The notes: generated by a model not told the origin, from the sequence alone. A DNA stretch of 50,153 nucleotides from Pleurostoma richardsiae (GCA_030052745.1 JANBVO010000085.1:1-50153), one strand, 5' to 3'. Shown: positions 1 to 10,273, numbered from the stretch's first letter. Translations and numbers: made by a program.

Positions 1-93
1 TGGTCATCTTGAGATTCGATGTGTGCGGGGGAATGAAAAAAAGTGGGGGGCGAACACGAGCTTGCAATAGACAGTAAACGTGGAGAGAAACCA

Positions 94-2916
94 ATGATGG
101 CAGGCGTCGATGCTCGGGACCTGCGCCGGCTCCACGCCGGTGCAAGCAAGATCGGGTACTCGACCGCGTTGATTGAGGAAGGTCTAAGGAATCCCAAGAC
201 AGAGCCTCGGCTTCCGTCATTGAAAGCGGTCCGTTTGGCTTCCCAAGCGCCAGAGTGGAGGTTCGGCAAGCCGACCACCAGCGTCTTCCGGGCGTTGTCT
301 CGCTGTGCCTTCCTCCCGACCCTACAGGAGGCGAGCAAGGAGGGTCTGAGCCCGGCATTTGTTATGAATGACTTCCTTGAGGCGTTCTTCGGCAAAGCAG
401 AATACATTATGGACGCTCCAGCGGCAGCACCGTTCGACCCGCCAGTTCCGGCCCCCACTTTCTCCGTGCCTGAGCGGCCAGAGCCAGGAGACATGACCGC
501 GGCGGACCTGTCCGGCAAAATGCCGCCTTCTTCCAACCCCCCTAGACCTGCGCGCCGAAACCAGAAGGCTGCTAATAGAACAGGCCAAACGGCGGCTTTC
601 AAGGCTGGAATCACAAAGAAGACCGCTGAGCACGCCCCTGCGACGGCGTCTCGGCCTGGTCACAGATTTGCATTGCGGTACCCGCGAAAACTTTCGGAAG
701 CAAAGCCGACCACTCAGCGTTCAGAGCGGCCGATGTTCCCGCCTCTGCCCGCTGAACGGGTTACCGTGCTGAAGAGACCCGCTGAAGAGGACGCGCTTCT
801 CAGTGAAGAGCCTTCTCCCAGGCCCGATGACAGTACGAGCCTGTTGAACTTGGGAGCGTCAAGCTCCGGGCCAGTCCTTGACCAAGAGGTATCCTCTTTG
901 CTAGCTCCAGCTCCGGAACCTCCACGCACGCCGCCGCCCACCTGGACGCCTACAACCGAAGAAGGCGGGGACGCCTCTCACGCTCATTCCTCTGGCCATC
1001 GGAAGTCGGGTGAGCCAGAGTTGCCGCCCGCCTCAGCAGGGGAGTCGCAGCAACCGATAGAGCCCCCATTGGAACATCCGCCGGAACACGAGCCCCCGCC
1101 GGAGCCCTCACTGGAACAGCCACTAGAACAGCCACTAGAACACCCACTAGAACACCCGCTAGAACATCCGCTAGAACACCCACTAGAACACCCGCTAGAA
1201 CATCCGCTAGAACACCCGCCTGAGCCCCCGCCTGAGCCCCCACGTTCCGCAATACCATCTCCGGAATATCTGGCCGGAGTCGCGGTCAGTAGGACCCCGC
1301 GGCGGGAACGGGCCAAGTCTGTTGAGCATCCCAGCTACCGCCAAAGGGAAGGCAGGCGTCGGGACGAGGTGCGGAGGGCCAGCAGAGGAAGCAGCCGAGA
1401 ATTAAGCCCAGCGGAACGGACTCCGAAGCAGTATAGGGAAAGAGATGATCTTCCAGGCGCTAGACGCGATAGGAGCCCAGACCCGGCTTCCACGCAGTCT
1501 GCCGCGCCTGACACTAGAGCAGGCCAGGAAGAGCCGCGAAGTCATGAGATACTCCAAGCAGGAGTGTCGTCGACCGCAGAGTCGACAGGAATTCTCTCGA
1601 CGCGAGGACCCCACGCCCAACTGAGGAAGTCTCCCAGGACCCGCAAACCCCGTGGCAAGCTTGCTCAAGGATCAACTCGACCGCAGGGCGCAAAGTTAAC
1701 CAAGGCCAGGACCAAGAGCACTGAGCTACTGTCCATGCGGGAAACCCGAGCCCGGCTGAGAAAATCTACCAGCACCGGTAGACCCAGCGCCAAGCTTACT
1801 CGAATACCAACTCTAAGGCAACTCGCAAAGAGAACTGAGAAGAATGCTAAGAATGCCGGGAGCAGAAAGAACACCGGCGGCAGCAAGAACGCCATCGCCA
1901 GTTCGAAGGTAGATTCCGCTCCGGTAGCATCCACTTCGAATCCGGAGACGGCCGGATGGACGCTTACCAACCCTCATTCAGTGGAAACCCCCGCCGGGCC
2001 CTCCAGCGCGAAGGGAGATTCCGCTCCGGTGACATCCACTTCGGACCCGGAGAAGGGAGGATGGGCGCTCGCCCAGGCTCTCCCAGTTCCTGCCGGACCA
2101 TCCAGCACGACAGGAGCACTGGAAGCAGACGATATCTCGAGGGGTCGAGGTGTATTTGCTTATGCCGGAGGCCCTGCGGAACCATCCAATACGGCACTGC
2201 GCATACGTCCCGTGAAGAGACGTGAGCCACCGCCGAAGCGAGTAAAGCTGAGGGCAACCGAGAATGACGAAGAGTTGCAATTCAAACGGCGATCGTCGGG
2301 CTGGTGCACGACCGACTCATCGGACGATTCCCCGGTCGACAGCAAAGCTAGAGAACATGTAGCGCTCCAGTACCACGAGGATAACCCAGGACAACCAAGC
2401 CTAGGACGGACCGTTCCGGATGTGAGTCAAGTGAATTTGGCAAGGATAGAAGGACTACGTCGCCTTCCACCAGATGAGGTACGCCAGCGGCTGCTCGATA
2501 TTCGAGCACGCCGCGAAGCCGCCACTGGTACGCAGCCAGGAGATGCAGCAAACAGGAGGGACTCAGATGCTCTGGACGAACGGCGAAAATCCCCTCGCTC
2601 AACCGAAAACGTTCGTGGGGAGATGACGGAGACAGCGGGGCTGGAGGCAGGGAGATCCTTATCTGCAGAAATGCCTGTTTCGGAATCCAAGGCTGTCGAT
2701 TCAAGAGTCAGGACGAGTAGCCAAGCTGGTTATGGCAGCGAGAGCGAGAGAAGGGGAATGGATCCCTTTTCGGAGACCAAAAGCGTGCATGAGGCTTCGT
2801 GGGAGGAGGAGCAAGGCGATCCCGATTGGCAGATTATCCCCGTGTCCCAAAACGAAGCCGGGGCAGCACCCTCGCCCAGTCGCTCAGCACCAGCGACCCC
2901 AGAGTCGATTCTCTAG
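94..2916 (+). CDS. Large disordered repeat-rich protein, 940 aa, function unknown
   Basis: A single open frame runs to a TAG stop just before 2917. The frame is open upstream to a GTG at 43, but the first ATGs are the adjacent pair at 94 and 97, so 94 is taken as the start. An upstream exon outside the window cannot be excluded. The first 110 or so residues look folded and helical. The rest is rich in Pro, Glu, Ser, Arg and Lys and appears disordered. It holds three repeat families: a PLEH tetrapeptide array (about 1117-1215), a basic repeat with a 'LRKS...K' core (about 1560-1820, two diverged copies), and a 105-nt repeat starting at 1912 and 2017 that encodes DSAPV(A/T)STS. Many basic clusters would suit a nuclear or nucleic-acid-binding protein, but that is inference. 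No known domain was recognised. It converges with the NACHT-WD40 gene downstream. Confidence 0.7.
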   Translation: MMAGVDARDLRRLHAGASKIGYSTALIEEGLRNPKTEPRLPSLKAVRLASQAPEWRFGKPTTSVFRALSRCAFLPTLQEASKEGLSPAFVMNDFLEAFFGKAEYIMDAPAAAPFDPPVPAPTFSVPERPEPGDMTAADLSGKMPPSSNPPRPARRNQKAANRTGQTAAFKAGITKKTAEHAPATASRPGHRFALRYPRKLSEAKPTTQRSERPMFPPLPAERVTVLKRPAEEDALLSEEPSPRPDDSTSLLNLGASSSGPVLDQEVSSLLAPAPEPPRTPPPTWTPTTEEGGDASHAHSSGHRKSGEPELPPASAGESQQPIEPPLEHPPEHEPPPEPSLEQPLEQPLEHPLEHPLEHPLEHPLEHPLEHPLEHPPEPPPEPPRSAIPSPEYLAGVAVSRTPRRERAKSVEHPSYRQREGRRRDEVRRASRGSSRELSPAERTPKQYRERDDLPGARRDRSPDPASTQSAAPDTRAGQEEPRSHEILQAGVSSTAESTGILSTRGPHAQLRKSPRTRKPRGKLAQGSTRPQGAKLTKARTKSTELLSMRETRARLRKSTSTGRPSAKLTRIPTLRQLAKRTEKNAKNAGSRKNTGGSKNAIASSKVDSAPVASTSNPETAGWTLTNPHSVETPAGPSSAKGDSAPVTSTSDPEKGGWALAQALPVPAGPSSTTGALEADDISRGRGVFAYAGGPAEPSNTALRIRPVKRREPPPKRVKLRATENDEELQFKRRSSGWCTTDSSDDSPVDSKAREHVALQYHEDNPGQPSLGRTVPDVSQVNLARIEGLRRLPPDEVRQRLLDIRARREAATGTQPGDAANRRDSDALDERRKSPRSTENVRGEMTETAGLEAGRSLSAEMPVSESKAVDSRVRTSSQAGYGSESERRGMDPFSETKSVHEASWEEEQGDPDWQIIPVSQNEAGAAPSPSRSAPATPESIL
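1117..1215 (+). repeat. 12-bp coding tandem repeat (PLEH) with 36-bp higher-order unit
   Basis: Twelve-base units of the form cacccRctagaa encode Pro-Leu-Glu-His/Gln. Three slightly different units form a 36-bp block that is repeated perfectly at 1141-1176 and 1177-1212, so whole blocks were copied recently. The flanks decay into PPEH, PPEP and PLEQ versions. All units keep the reading frame. Confidence 0.9.
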
Positions 2917-3348
2917 CATAGATTCAACTTCCCGAGTCATCGGGGAGACATGTGGTCAAGCGACTAGTTTTGAGAGCTGTGTTGTGTTTCGCACCGAAAG
3001 CAGCATATCGCCTAGCTCCACCGCTTCCAGGTGGAGACAGTCTGATGTCTCGCTCACTGAAGGATGGGACGCAGGGACTACTCCTTATTTCCACTTTCCT
3101 ACGTTTGCACGGGCACATGGTGGGACCTCCCGGAGAGGGTGGGGAAGGCCCGTCTGCTGCTATTGTTTGCGTCTCGAGCCCTCTGACACGGAAGCTGCTA
3201 GAGGAATTTCGGACTACCGTGGTACCGGCTGGTCACGCCACAACTGACTAATGTAGCGATGTTCATAACTGGAGCATTCATTGAGTTAACTGGGTATATA
3301 GGAACTACGTTCCCTTTTGAACCCTTCAGGGGACAAAAAGAGAGAGAA
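2917..3348. other. Convergent 3' intergenic region
   Basis: About 430 bases lie between the stop codons of two convergent genes. Short open frames here show no recognisable protein. The stretch is best read as two 3' untranslated regions and terminators, without a clear signal I can name. Confidence 0.5.
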
Positions 3349-6300
3349 TTACCTGAAAGGATTATTCGCAAACGATAAGGTCATCAAATACACTCGCCCC
3401 GATTGACATCCAGCAGCCATTGACGATGTGTTCACAGCTGATACGTGAGGACGATATGCTGGTGGAAGCCACAGAATGCGATGCCCATTACAAGTAACCC
3501 ATGCCTTGTTCTTGTCTAAGCCCACATTCCAGCCAACAGCTGCTTGGCTCGAAGGGTGAGGCCCATGTGTTTCCAGCTGTGTCTGTCCAAATGATGAATC
3601 AAGTACATGGCTGCCAGTATCGGTATGTAGATGGCGGCCGTCGGGCGAGAACGCTACTGAGCTGACCCAGTCGCTGTGGCCCTCGAGCGTCGCCACGCAG
3701 CTGCCCGTCGCCGCGTCCCAGAGCTTGACTGTCTTATCGGAAGACGCCGACGCCACCTGGCGGCCGTCGGGCGAGAACGCCACCGAGCGGACGAAGTGGC
3801 CGTGGCCCTTGAGCGTCGCCTCGCAGCGGCCCGTCGCCGTGTCCCAGAGCTTGACGGTATAGTCGTCAGACGCCGACGCTACCTGGCGGCCGTCGGGCGA
3901 GAACGCTACCGAGCGGACGTAGTGGCCGTGGCCCTCGAGCGTCGCCTCGCAGCGGCCCGTCGCCGTGTCCCAGAGCTTGACGGTACAGTCGTCAGACGCC
4001 GACGCTACCTGGTGGCCGTCGGGCGAGAATGCTACCGAGCTGACGGCACTGCCATGCCCCTCGAGCGTCGCCTCGCAGCGGCCCGTCGCCGCGTCCCAGA
4101 GCCTGACTGTCTGGTCGTCCGACGCCGACGTCACTTGACTGCCGTCGGGCGAGAACGCTACCGAGCGGACCCAGTCGCCGTGGCCCTCGAGCGTCGCCTC
4201 GCAGCGGCCCGTCGCCGCGTCCCAGAGCCTGACTGTCCGGTCGTCTGACGCCGACGCCACCTGGCGGCCGTCGGGCGAGAAAGCTACCGAGTTGACAGGG
4301 CCGCTGTGACCCTCGAGCGTCTGGAAACATGGATGCCACTCTGAATCTACCTTCGGCAATAGCGATATCCAAGCTGGGAACTGGTCTCGGAACACCCCTC
4401 GAACCTCGCTTGATTCTGGTGTAAATATGATGGTCGAATGGTAGACCTGGAGCGGAGCCGTGTCGATAACGCCGCAGTTGTTCATAACGACTCGTTTAGT
4501 GTCGTAAAGAAAAGTCGACACATTGCTGTTGCCTGCGGGCTAGATACACAATTAGTCTCATCCGAAAAGAACATACCAGAGGATATACGTACACCACGCA
4601 TCTCCAACAAATCATCTACCATACCGATGCTCTCCGAGATACGACCCAGGATACCTAATGCCTCAAGCCAGTGCAGGAGATGGCGGCGTAGGAAGTTGTC
4701 GACTGCATCGCCATCCTGCACAATGCCGTTGCTCTGCTTTAAGTGATGAACCCAATAGAGACAGGCATACTGGACTTCGGCAGGGAGACATTGATTGATA
4801 GTGTGCCGGTCGATGTCCGACCGCCGCGCTCCAGGCATCTGCAGACTGCAAACATCGCGTTTCAGTGCGTTGGCCGTTGACAACAGCCGAAGACACTGCA
4901 CTGCCAACCGCGCGTGCGTCTCCTTCTCGTCGATCCAGAATGGAAACTGCTCTTGCTCCTTGCCCCTCTCGGGGTCGACAAGGAAGTCTCGGAATGAGAG
5001 ATGTAGCAGCCTAACCGGGCTGTGGGAATCTGGGGGGACGTTGAGAACGGAGTGAAGTAGGCCAAGTTGACCTTCGATAATTTCCAGGGGAAGTGCCAGA
5101 AGCCGATGGAGAGAAGGTGTCGACAGAGGACTAGCGAGAATGACGATGGAGCCGACGACTTGCTTGAAATTTTCTACCACTCCACGCTTCTCCGAGTCCG
5201 TGAGCCCGATAAGCAGTTGATCCAGTACTGGACGGTAGGTCGCGTCCAGATTGGACGTTCCCCTTGCCTTGTATTCTAGGACTCTCGCCAGTCCCTTTTC
5301 CGGACCACCAAAACGAAGATCGCCAACGAATCGGCAGACAGTCGCAGCGAAGATGAATAATGGGACTGCCATGTCAACTAACATTTGGATAGTCGTACTA
5401 TCTGGCCACTCTGGCGATAGCTGTCGATCTGGCGTACAGAGACTGTTGTAGTCTCGTCTGATCTTGCGTAACTCGTGTTCCAAAAAGGCGGCGATATCGT
5501 GCTTAATCACGGACTTGGGGATGTCGTGGAGAGCAACATCCTCATAGCTGCCGCCAATATCTTTGAATCCGAGCCGGATAGGCAATTCTGGCCGGCTGGT
5601 GACAAAGAACCTCAGACGGACGGTGGTGAGCTCTCGGGCGCGGGACAAAAGATGGATAATGGCTCTAGCATCTGCTTCTCGGTCGCATTCGTCCAGAGCA
5701 TCGATCACAACGGCTACCAGGGCGGGTCTGCGAGGCTCGTCCGTGCACTTCTTCAGAGGCTCTAGAATGAGCCTCTCAAACTGTTCCTTTTTACTCTTAT
5801 CGCCGATACTGTCATCGTCCTCGATCACACGGCGGACGTGCGAGGCTAGGGGTTGAACCTGCCGCACGATCTGAGCAGCGATCGTCGTGAAAAGCTTGTC
5901 TGCTTTGCCGCGGTCACCTTCGCCCTTCTTGAAGAAGTAGCTAGCAGTAGGCACCTTAGCTGTGGAGAGATGTTCGGCTACGGTGCGCGATATCGTGGAT
6001 TTGCCGGTGCCAGCCATTCCGCGCAGCCAAAAGATACACTTGCCATCTGCTTGGTCGATCCACTTGTATATTTCGGCGAGGAGATCGACTCGGGTATCGG
6101 GGTGGCAACGAGGGTCGTGTTCGTTGGCTTGAGAATTGAAGGCGGCGCCTGCCGCGACGGAAAGTTTCGACAGGTCGATTTTCTGGTTGATGTCCAGGAT
6201 CTCGACCCTGGACGTGACGGTTAGTCGCTTTCTGGCAGGTCTTTCCGGACTGAAAACATACGTCTGATCAATATGAAGAGCGGCAAAAAGGGCGGCTTGG

Positions 6301-6695
6301 TTTCGCCGAAGGTTTGTGATGACCTCGTCGGCAGCCTTGCTCTCGAAAGGCCATTCCAGGGCTCTTAAACCCAGTGCTCTCATCGCTTTCGACTTCCGGC
6401 CCCGCTCAAGTCTATCGCCTAATTTGGTCGCGACCTCGTCAAGTTGCGAAAGAGTTTGGTATAAAGCGTCGCGCAGTCTCTGCGACGCTCTGAGGCGAGA
6501 TCCATGGGGACCTTGAAGCAGGCTCTGTGCTTCTTCGGCGGTCACCTTCAATGCGCCGACATAATCACGCAAGAGCTCAATGTCAGCTTTAGCCCTCTTC
6601 ACGGCCGAAGAGTAGTCGAGACAGAGTGAAGTAACCTTGACGGCCAGCTCGATGACGGCGATAACGCTCGCCGCAACACCAAGACCTTCTGCCAT
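3349..6695 (-). CDS. NACHT-WD40 NOD-like receptor (HET-E/HNWD type STAND protein), 1100 aa
   Basis: This is a complete fungal NOD-like receptor. The ATG at 6695 begins [19 protein letters not shown], typical of the Helo-like N-terminal domain of STAND proteins. Upstream codons in the same frame are taken as leader. The NACHT domain has Walker [10 protein letters not shown] (about residues 226-234) and Walker [11 protein letters not shown] (about 329-338), preceded by a conserved [10 protein letters not shown]-like linker. One 44-nt intron (4533-4576; GTATGT donor, ACTAAT branch, CAG acceptor) joins the NACHT frame to the WD40 frame with phase preserved. The joined stretch [10 protein letters not shown] is the usual NACHT-to-WD linker. 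Six WD units follow (five complete, the sixth truncated), then a degenerate terminal blade and stop at 3349. Family members trigger heterokaryon-incompatibility cell death or sense non-self through the WD surface. Whether this one does so is inference. Confidence 0.9.
3650..4320 (-). repeat. 126-bp WD40-coding tandem repeats
   Basis: The start of each unit (ctcgagcgt or cttgagcgt on the + strand) lies at 3682, 3808, 3934, 4060, 4186 and 4312, a spacing of exactly 126 bases, or 42 residues. Framework residues ([14 protein letters not shown], TVx[15 protein letters not shown]) are nearly invariant. Variation is concentrated at the two residues after GH/GS, the residue after V, and the residue before TV. 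This is the pattern described for het-e, het-d and het-r WD repeats under concerted evolution with diversifying selection at surface positions. Confidence 0.93.
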
Positions 6696-7123
6696 CGGGG
6701 CAAAGTTGAGACTGTTTCGTTGGTTTCGCTGCCATCGCGAGGATAGGGTGAGGTTATAACGGTTTGTTTCAGCTGCGGGGTAAGGCAGACATGTCAAGCC
6801 ACGAGGCTGCATGCTGCTGCCCGACCAATACGGCTATCGAGAACATTGCGCCACGAGGAGTGAACTCGTAAAAGTTGCACTCAAGGGTCCCCATGAGCCT
6901 CTAATCCCGAAGACCACGGCAGCTAGGCGTGTTTTAGAGAGGGGGGACTGTACTGGGCATCATTCGAATTATATTTTAGTATATAGCTTCAGACTAGCCA
7001 ATCATCGACCACCACAGGTCGCAACCAAGACCCAGAACCACGAGCCTAAACCACGAGCTTAAACCAGCCGGAACTCGCGACAGCGCATCTCCACCGGCGG
7101 TCCACATCAAAGGTTAGCGTCCA
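6696..7123. other. Upstream region of the NLR gene
   Basis: About 430 bases separate the NLR start from the 3' end of unknown gene A on the same strand. An AT-richer stretch near 6965-6985 (attatattttagtatat) is the only promoter-like signal. No other gene is visible. Confidence 0.4.
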
Positions 7124-7934
7124 TCACGCCGACCTGGAGTTTAGGCGTGGTGCGAGCAGCTCGGCCTTCAATTTCGATATGACTGCCTGCGTAGGACTCA
7201 GATCGTACGCGATGCCGCGGTTGACCGCATCCTGGGCCACCTTCAGGAGGTAAGCGGACGCCCTGATCAGCTCGGCGGGGTACACTCGTAGGATCTCCGT
7301 CGCTGTCGTTCCCAGTCGCTCGTTGGATATGGCTTGTTTCGCACTACAGCAGGTCAGCACGCAGATGCCACTGTGCATCCGGTACGTACATGATCCACTC
7401 GGCGTCCTCTGAGTAGGTCACCAGCAAGAGGGGCGATGATCCAGCGAGGTGAGCCCAGCGCTTTGCGCGCCGCAGACGCTTACGGAGCCATTCACGATCT
7501 AGCGTATGCCCACTGACGCTAGGGTGTGTGTCACCAGCAATCGTGGCGTCCCTGCGGAGGCCGTACAGGCTCGTCCTGTCCTTCCGTCGGGCGCTCGATA
7601 TACGCTGCTTGACTGTGGTGTAGAACCGGGATAGTTGCACATATGCGAGCCGCGACGACAGAGGCGTGTCGTTGACTATGACGTTATCCAAAGCCTCAAA
7701 CGTGTTTACGATGCGGCTGTCCGTACGTGTGGTTCCTGGCAATGCTGTCATTTGTAGCAACGATACCCAGAAGTGGTATATTTCTTCGAAATGCTCCGCG
7801 AAGAACGCACTGGCGTCGTGCCTGACGAGGCGCTGGGTAAGCATCCCGACCTCCAACTGCCTTGGTATATAAAACGGCTTAGGGTCATTTGGCTGACTTA
7901 GAAGCATCTCTTCGTCGGCAGGATTGGACTGCAT
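7124..7934 (-). CDS. Unknown two-exon protein, copy A (254 aa), paralogue of the gene at 22104-22888
   Basis: Exon 1 is 7390-7934 and exon 2 is 7124-7343, joined across a 46-nt intron (7344-7389; donor GTACGT, branch GCTGAC, acceptor TAG). The protein matches the gene at 22104-22888 along its whole length. Shared blocks are FFA(E/D)H.EEIY..WV.LL, (S)LLLVTYS(E/D), SNERL/TNETL and PAELI...GIAYD/GTAYD. The intron falls at the same codon and phase in both copies, after an Ile codon split 2+1. I do not recognise the family. No signal peptide, membrane segment or metal motif is seen, and it looks like a mainly helical soluble protein. It lies directly upstream of the NLR on the same strand, so a functional partnership is possible but is inference only. 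Confidence 0.75.
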
Positions 7935-8311
7935 GTCGGCGGGTGTCTTACTGCGTCGTTCAATGAGTGTGATCCGTCAGCTCCTGTACAAGCCTATGTG
8001 TGCACGGCACTGGCAAGCATAGAAGCAGATAAACTTTGAGTTGGTAGTTGAAGACGACAGTCCGTCGACACCTGTCCTCCAGCCTGCATCAGCCCGGAGT
8101 GCAGCAAGCAGGTGCCGGGCTCCCATCTCTCTGAGTCCCGGCACGCGGCGGGCCGGGAATGCTGCGAACAGTCGCAGGCCAGGCTGTTCGTGTACATATC
8201 TGCCCGCGGGGCCTGGGGCTCTCTGATATTCCTCAAAAAATATTTACCACGGGGACGGATCACACTGCTTCTGGCCGAACGAGTTCTGGGGACGAGACAT
8301 CCGCCGCTGCC
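7935..8311. other. Divergent promoter region
   Basis: About 375 bases lie between the start of unknown gene A (-) and the DUF7492-like gene (+). An A/T run near 8236-8246 (aaaaaatattta) lies about 70 bases before the + gene start and may be a TATA-type element. In-frame codons from 8159 are taken as 5' untranslated sequence because a clean signal peptide begins only at 8312. Confidence 0.4.
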
Positions 8312-9322
8312 ATGAGGTCCACAGCGATCTCACAGCTGGTGATCGCAGCTGGTCTGCTCGCCCCTGTTCAGGTCATTGTCGCTCACTCATGGGTGGAGCA
8401 GCTGCTTCGTATCGCGCCGAATGGAACCATGGTAGGGCCCGCTGGGTTCATTCGGGGTTATGTTGGTCGATCGCCCGGCTTTGACGAGGCCCTCGATCTC
8501 AACCTCATCCCTCCCAACGGCAGGCCTGACGGCAAGATCATCCACTCAGACGACCTCATGTGCAGGTCGACGCAGACCGTGGGCAACTACAGCACGGAGT
8601 ATCCGATGCTGCGCGCCGCGCCAGGAGATCTCGTCGCCCTGCGGTACCAGGAGAACGGCCATGTGACTCTTCCCCTCGCGAGCAAGCCAGAGAACAGGGG
8701 TACAGTCTACATCTACGGCACTACCAGTCCGTCCAACAACGACACCCTGCTGGCGATCCACAAAGTCTGGACCGCCGATGGGCAGGGAGGCGACCGGCGG
8801 GGCAGGCTGCTCGCAACACGGAACTTTGATGATGGACAGTGCTATCAAGTCAATGACGGACCGATCTCAGTCGCCCGACAGGCCCTGTTTAAGAAGGCTC
8901 CCGAGGATCCCCAAGGAGCAGACCTCTGGTGCCAGGCAGATGTCCGGCTGCCGGCCGACATGCCAGAGACGGGCACGTATACCATATACTGGGTCTGGGA
9001 CTGGCCCACAATGTCCGCTCCGACGGCATCGAGCAAGAGGCAGGTTGCTCGCGGTGATCGGGCCAGGCGATATGCCATGGGAAATCCCGTTGCGCCGAGA
9101 AATGCAACTCCGTCCGTCGTCATCCCTGAGATCTACACCTCGTGTATGGATATCGAAGGGACTTCCGAGGCGCTCTCGGCTGGCCAGGCTCTCTCCTTCG
9201 AGACGGGTCAAGACCTGAACAATGCGGCGATCTCCGCGCAGCTAAGCGACAATTTCCTCGTCAATGTCAGTGGGGCCGGCCCCTCGACTACGAGCACCTC
9301 GGTGCCCGCCTGCACGCTATGA
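8312..9322 (+). CDS. Secreted DUF7492-type protein, LPMO-like N-terminal histidine (336 aa)
   Basis: The ATG at 8312 gives a 24-residue signal peptide ending VIVA, so the predicted mature protein starts HSWVEQLLRI. The block features HSWVEQ, GFIRGYVGRS, LIPPNGR, SDDLMC, AAPGDLVALRYQENGHVTLP and GTVYIYGT match what I recall of fungal DUF7492 proteins. That family is often annotated near chitin-binding or lytic polysaccharide monooxygenase folds. His25 (mature residue 1) and His117 in ENGHVT could form a copper histidine brace; this is inference, not demonstrated. The C-terminus is Ser/Thr-rich (about the last 25 residues) with no hydrophobic anchor. The length is complete and no intron is needed. 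It probably acts in the extracellular space or on the cell wall. Confidence 0.85.
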   Translation: MRSTAISQLVIAAGLLAPVQVIVAHSWVEQLLRIAPNGTMVGPAGFIRGYVGRSPGFDEALDLNLIPPNGRPDGKIIHSDDLMCRSTQTVGNYSTEYPMLRAAPGDLVALRYQENGHVTLPLASKPENRGTVYIYGTTSPSNNDTLLAIHKVWTADGQGGDRRGRLLATRNFDDGQCYQVNDGPISVARQALFKKAPEDPQGADLWCQADVRLPADMPETGTYTIYWVWDWPTMSAPTASSKRQVARGDRARRYAMGNPVAPRNATPSVVIPEIYTSCMDIEGTSEALSAGQALSFETGQDLNNAAISAQLSDNFLVNVSGAGPSTTSTSVPACTL

Positions 9323-9559
9323 CGCGAACGGGACGACAGCTATCACTAGGGCGGAGGTTTCTATAGCACTGTTGCGCAGGATGGGGACGATACTGAAGCA
9401 TTCGGGAATTTGTACTGTATTTCAGGTCGAAGCAGACAGGACTCGTCTCAAGCACCGCATATCCAATCCCATGAACACGTTGCACCGCAAGAAATCAAGA
9501 AAAAGAAAAGACAATATGTACAGGCCCACGTCATCTCAGACTCCGCATCTACCTCCAGC

Positions 9560-10273
9560 CTACTGAGCTGTCTCGGCTCTTTTAGAGGTCTGTCGTCTGC
9601 ATCTTTTAGATGGCGCTTTGCGTCTCCGCACAGGCGAGCGCGCACTGGACGGCGGATAGCGCTTCGGCAGCAGAGGGCGCATGGCCGGGCTGGAGGACTG
9701 TTGCATGGCGAGGAGATCCGACAGCGCAGCTTGTGGCTCGGACTCGTAAGCGACGGCTTGATGGTCGTCCGCTCCGCACAGGCACCGATCGGCCCATGTG
9801 GGGTCGCTGTCGGCTGCGCCGAAACAGGTTGGTACGGCGGAATGCTGACACGGTTCTACCGGCTCAGGGTTGGCCTTGTCCCACGTCCAGGGTCTCGCGG
9901 GCACTCCCAGGGATATAGGTGATGGCATGTGCATGAAAAAATAATTGTCCGTGAGAAGTGCGAGAACAGTGACGTGCTGGTTCTCTTCAAGCCGCCGGAT
10001 GTGGATCTGTATGACTGGCCATGGGACGGCTTCGGGCCCGAAATAATCGGCCACTGCGAAGGTGAGAGTAAACTGGCGGTGCTTGCTACCATCGACGATC
10101 TGCGGGTAACAGTTGTCGGGGTCCGTAGGAAACCACGTGACGACGGAGCCGTCCTGAGCCGTGCTGGACCTGAAGCTTCTCGATGTGTCCTCGTCGATGC
10201 ACTCGAGGACGACGCCCATGCCACAGAATGGCTGCCAGGTGGGAGTGACAGCTTGACAGATGATCGGCGCCAT
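9560..10273 (-). CDS. Hypothetical protein (237 aa)
   Basis: An open frame from the first ATG at 10273 (MAPIICQAVTPTW) to a stop at 9560. The frame extends upstream to a GTG at 10303, but ATG is preferred. The first 140 residues look protein-like, with mixed beta-type hydrophobic patches such as FTLTFAVADYFG and HVTVLALLTDNYFF. The last 60 residues are low-complexity and basic, ending RRRK...SKR. Several cysteines (PFCGMG, LECID, NCYPQ, EPCQH, RCLCG) could pair if it were secreted, yet no signal peptide is visible. Not recognised; convergent with the secreted gene upstream. A missing first exon would explain the absent signal. Confidence 0.4.
   Translation of the reverse strand: MAPIICQAVTPTWQPFCGMGVVLECIDEDTSRSFRSSTAQDGSVVTWFPTDPDNCYPQIVDGSKHRQFTLTFAVADYFGPEAVPWPVIQIHIRRLEENQHVTVLALLTDNYFFMHMPSPISLGVPARPWTWDKANPEPVEPCQHSAVPTCFGAADSDPTWADRCLCGADDHQAVAYESEPQAALSDLLAMQQSSSPAMRPLLPKRYPPSSARSPVRRRKAPSKRCRRQTSKRAETAQ

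Noticed and set aside
984-1316. Antisense frames rich in Gly-Cys-Ser or Val-Leu-Ala repeats
   Set aside because: They mirror the PLEH-coding repeat of the real gene on the + strand and have no start context of their own.
3676-4248. A 190-codon + strand frame with regular Arg/Ala repeats
   Set aside because: It is the antisense shadow of the 126-bp WD40 repeats; its periodicity comes entirely from them.
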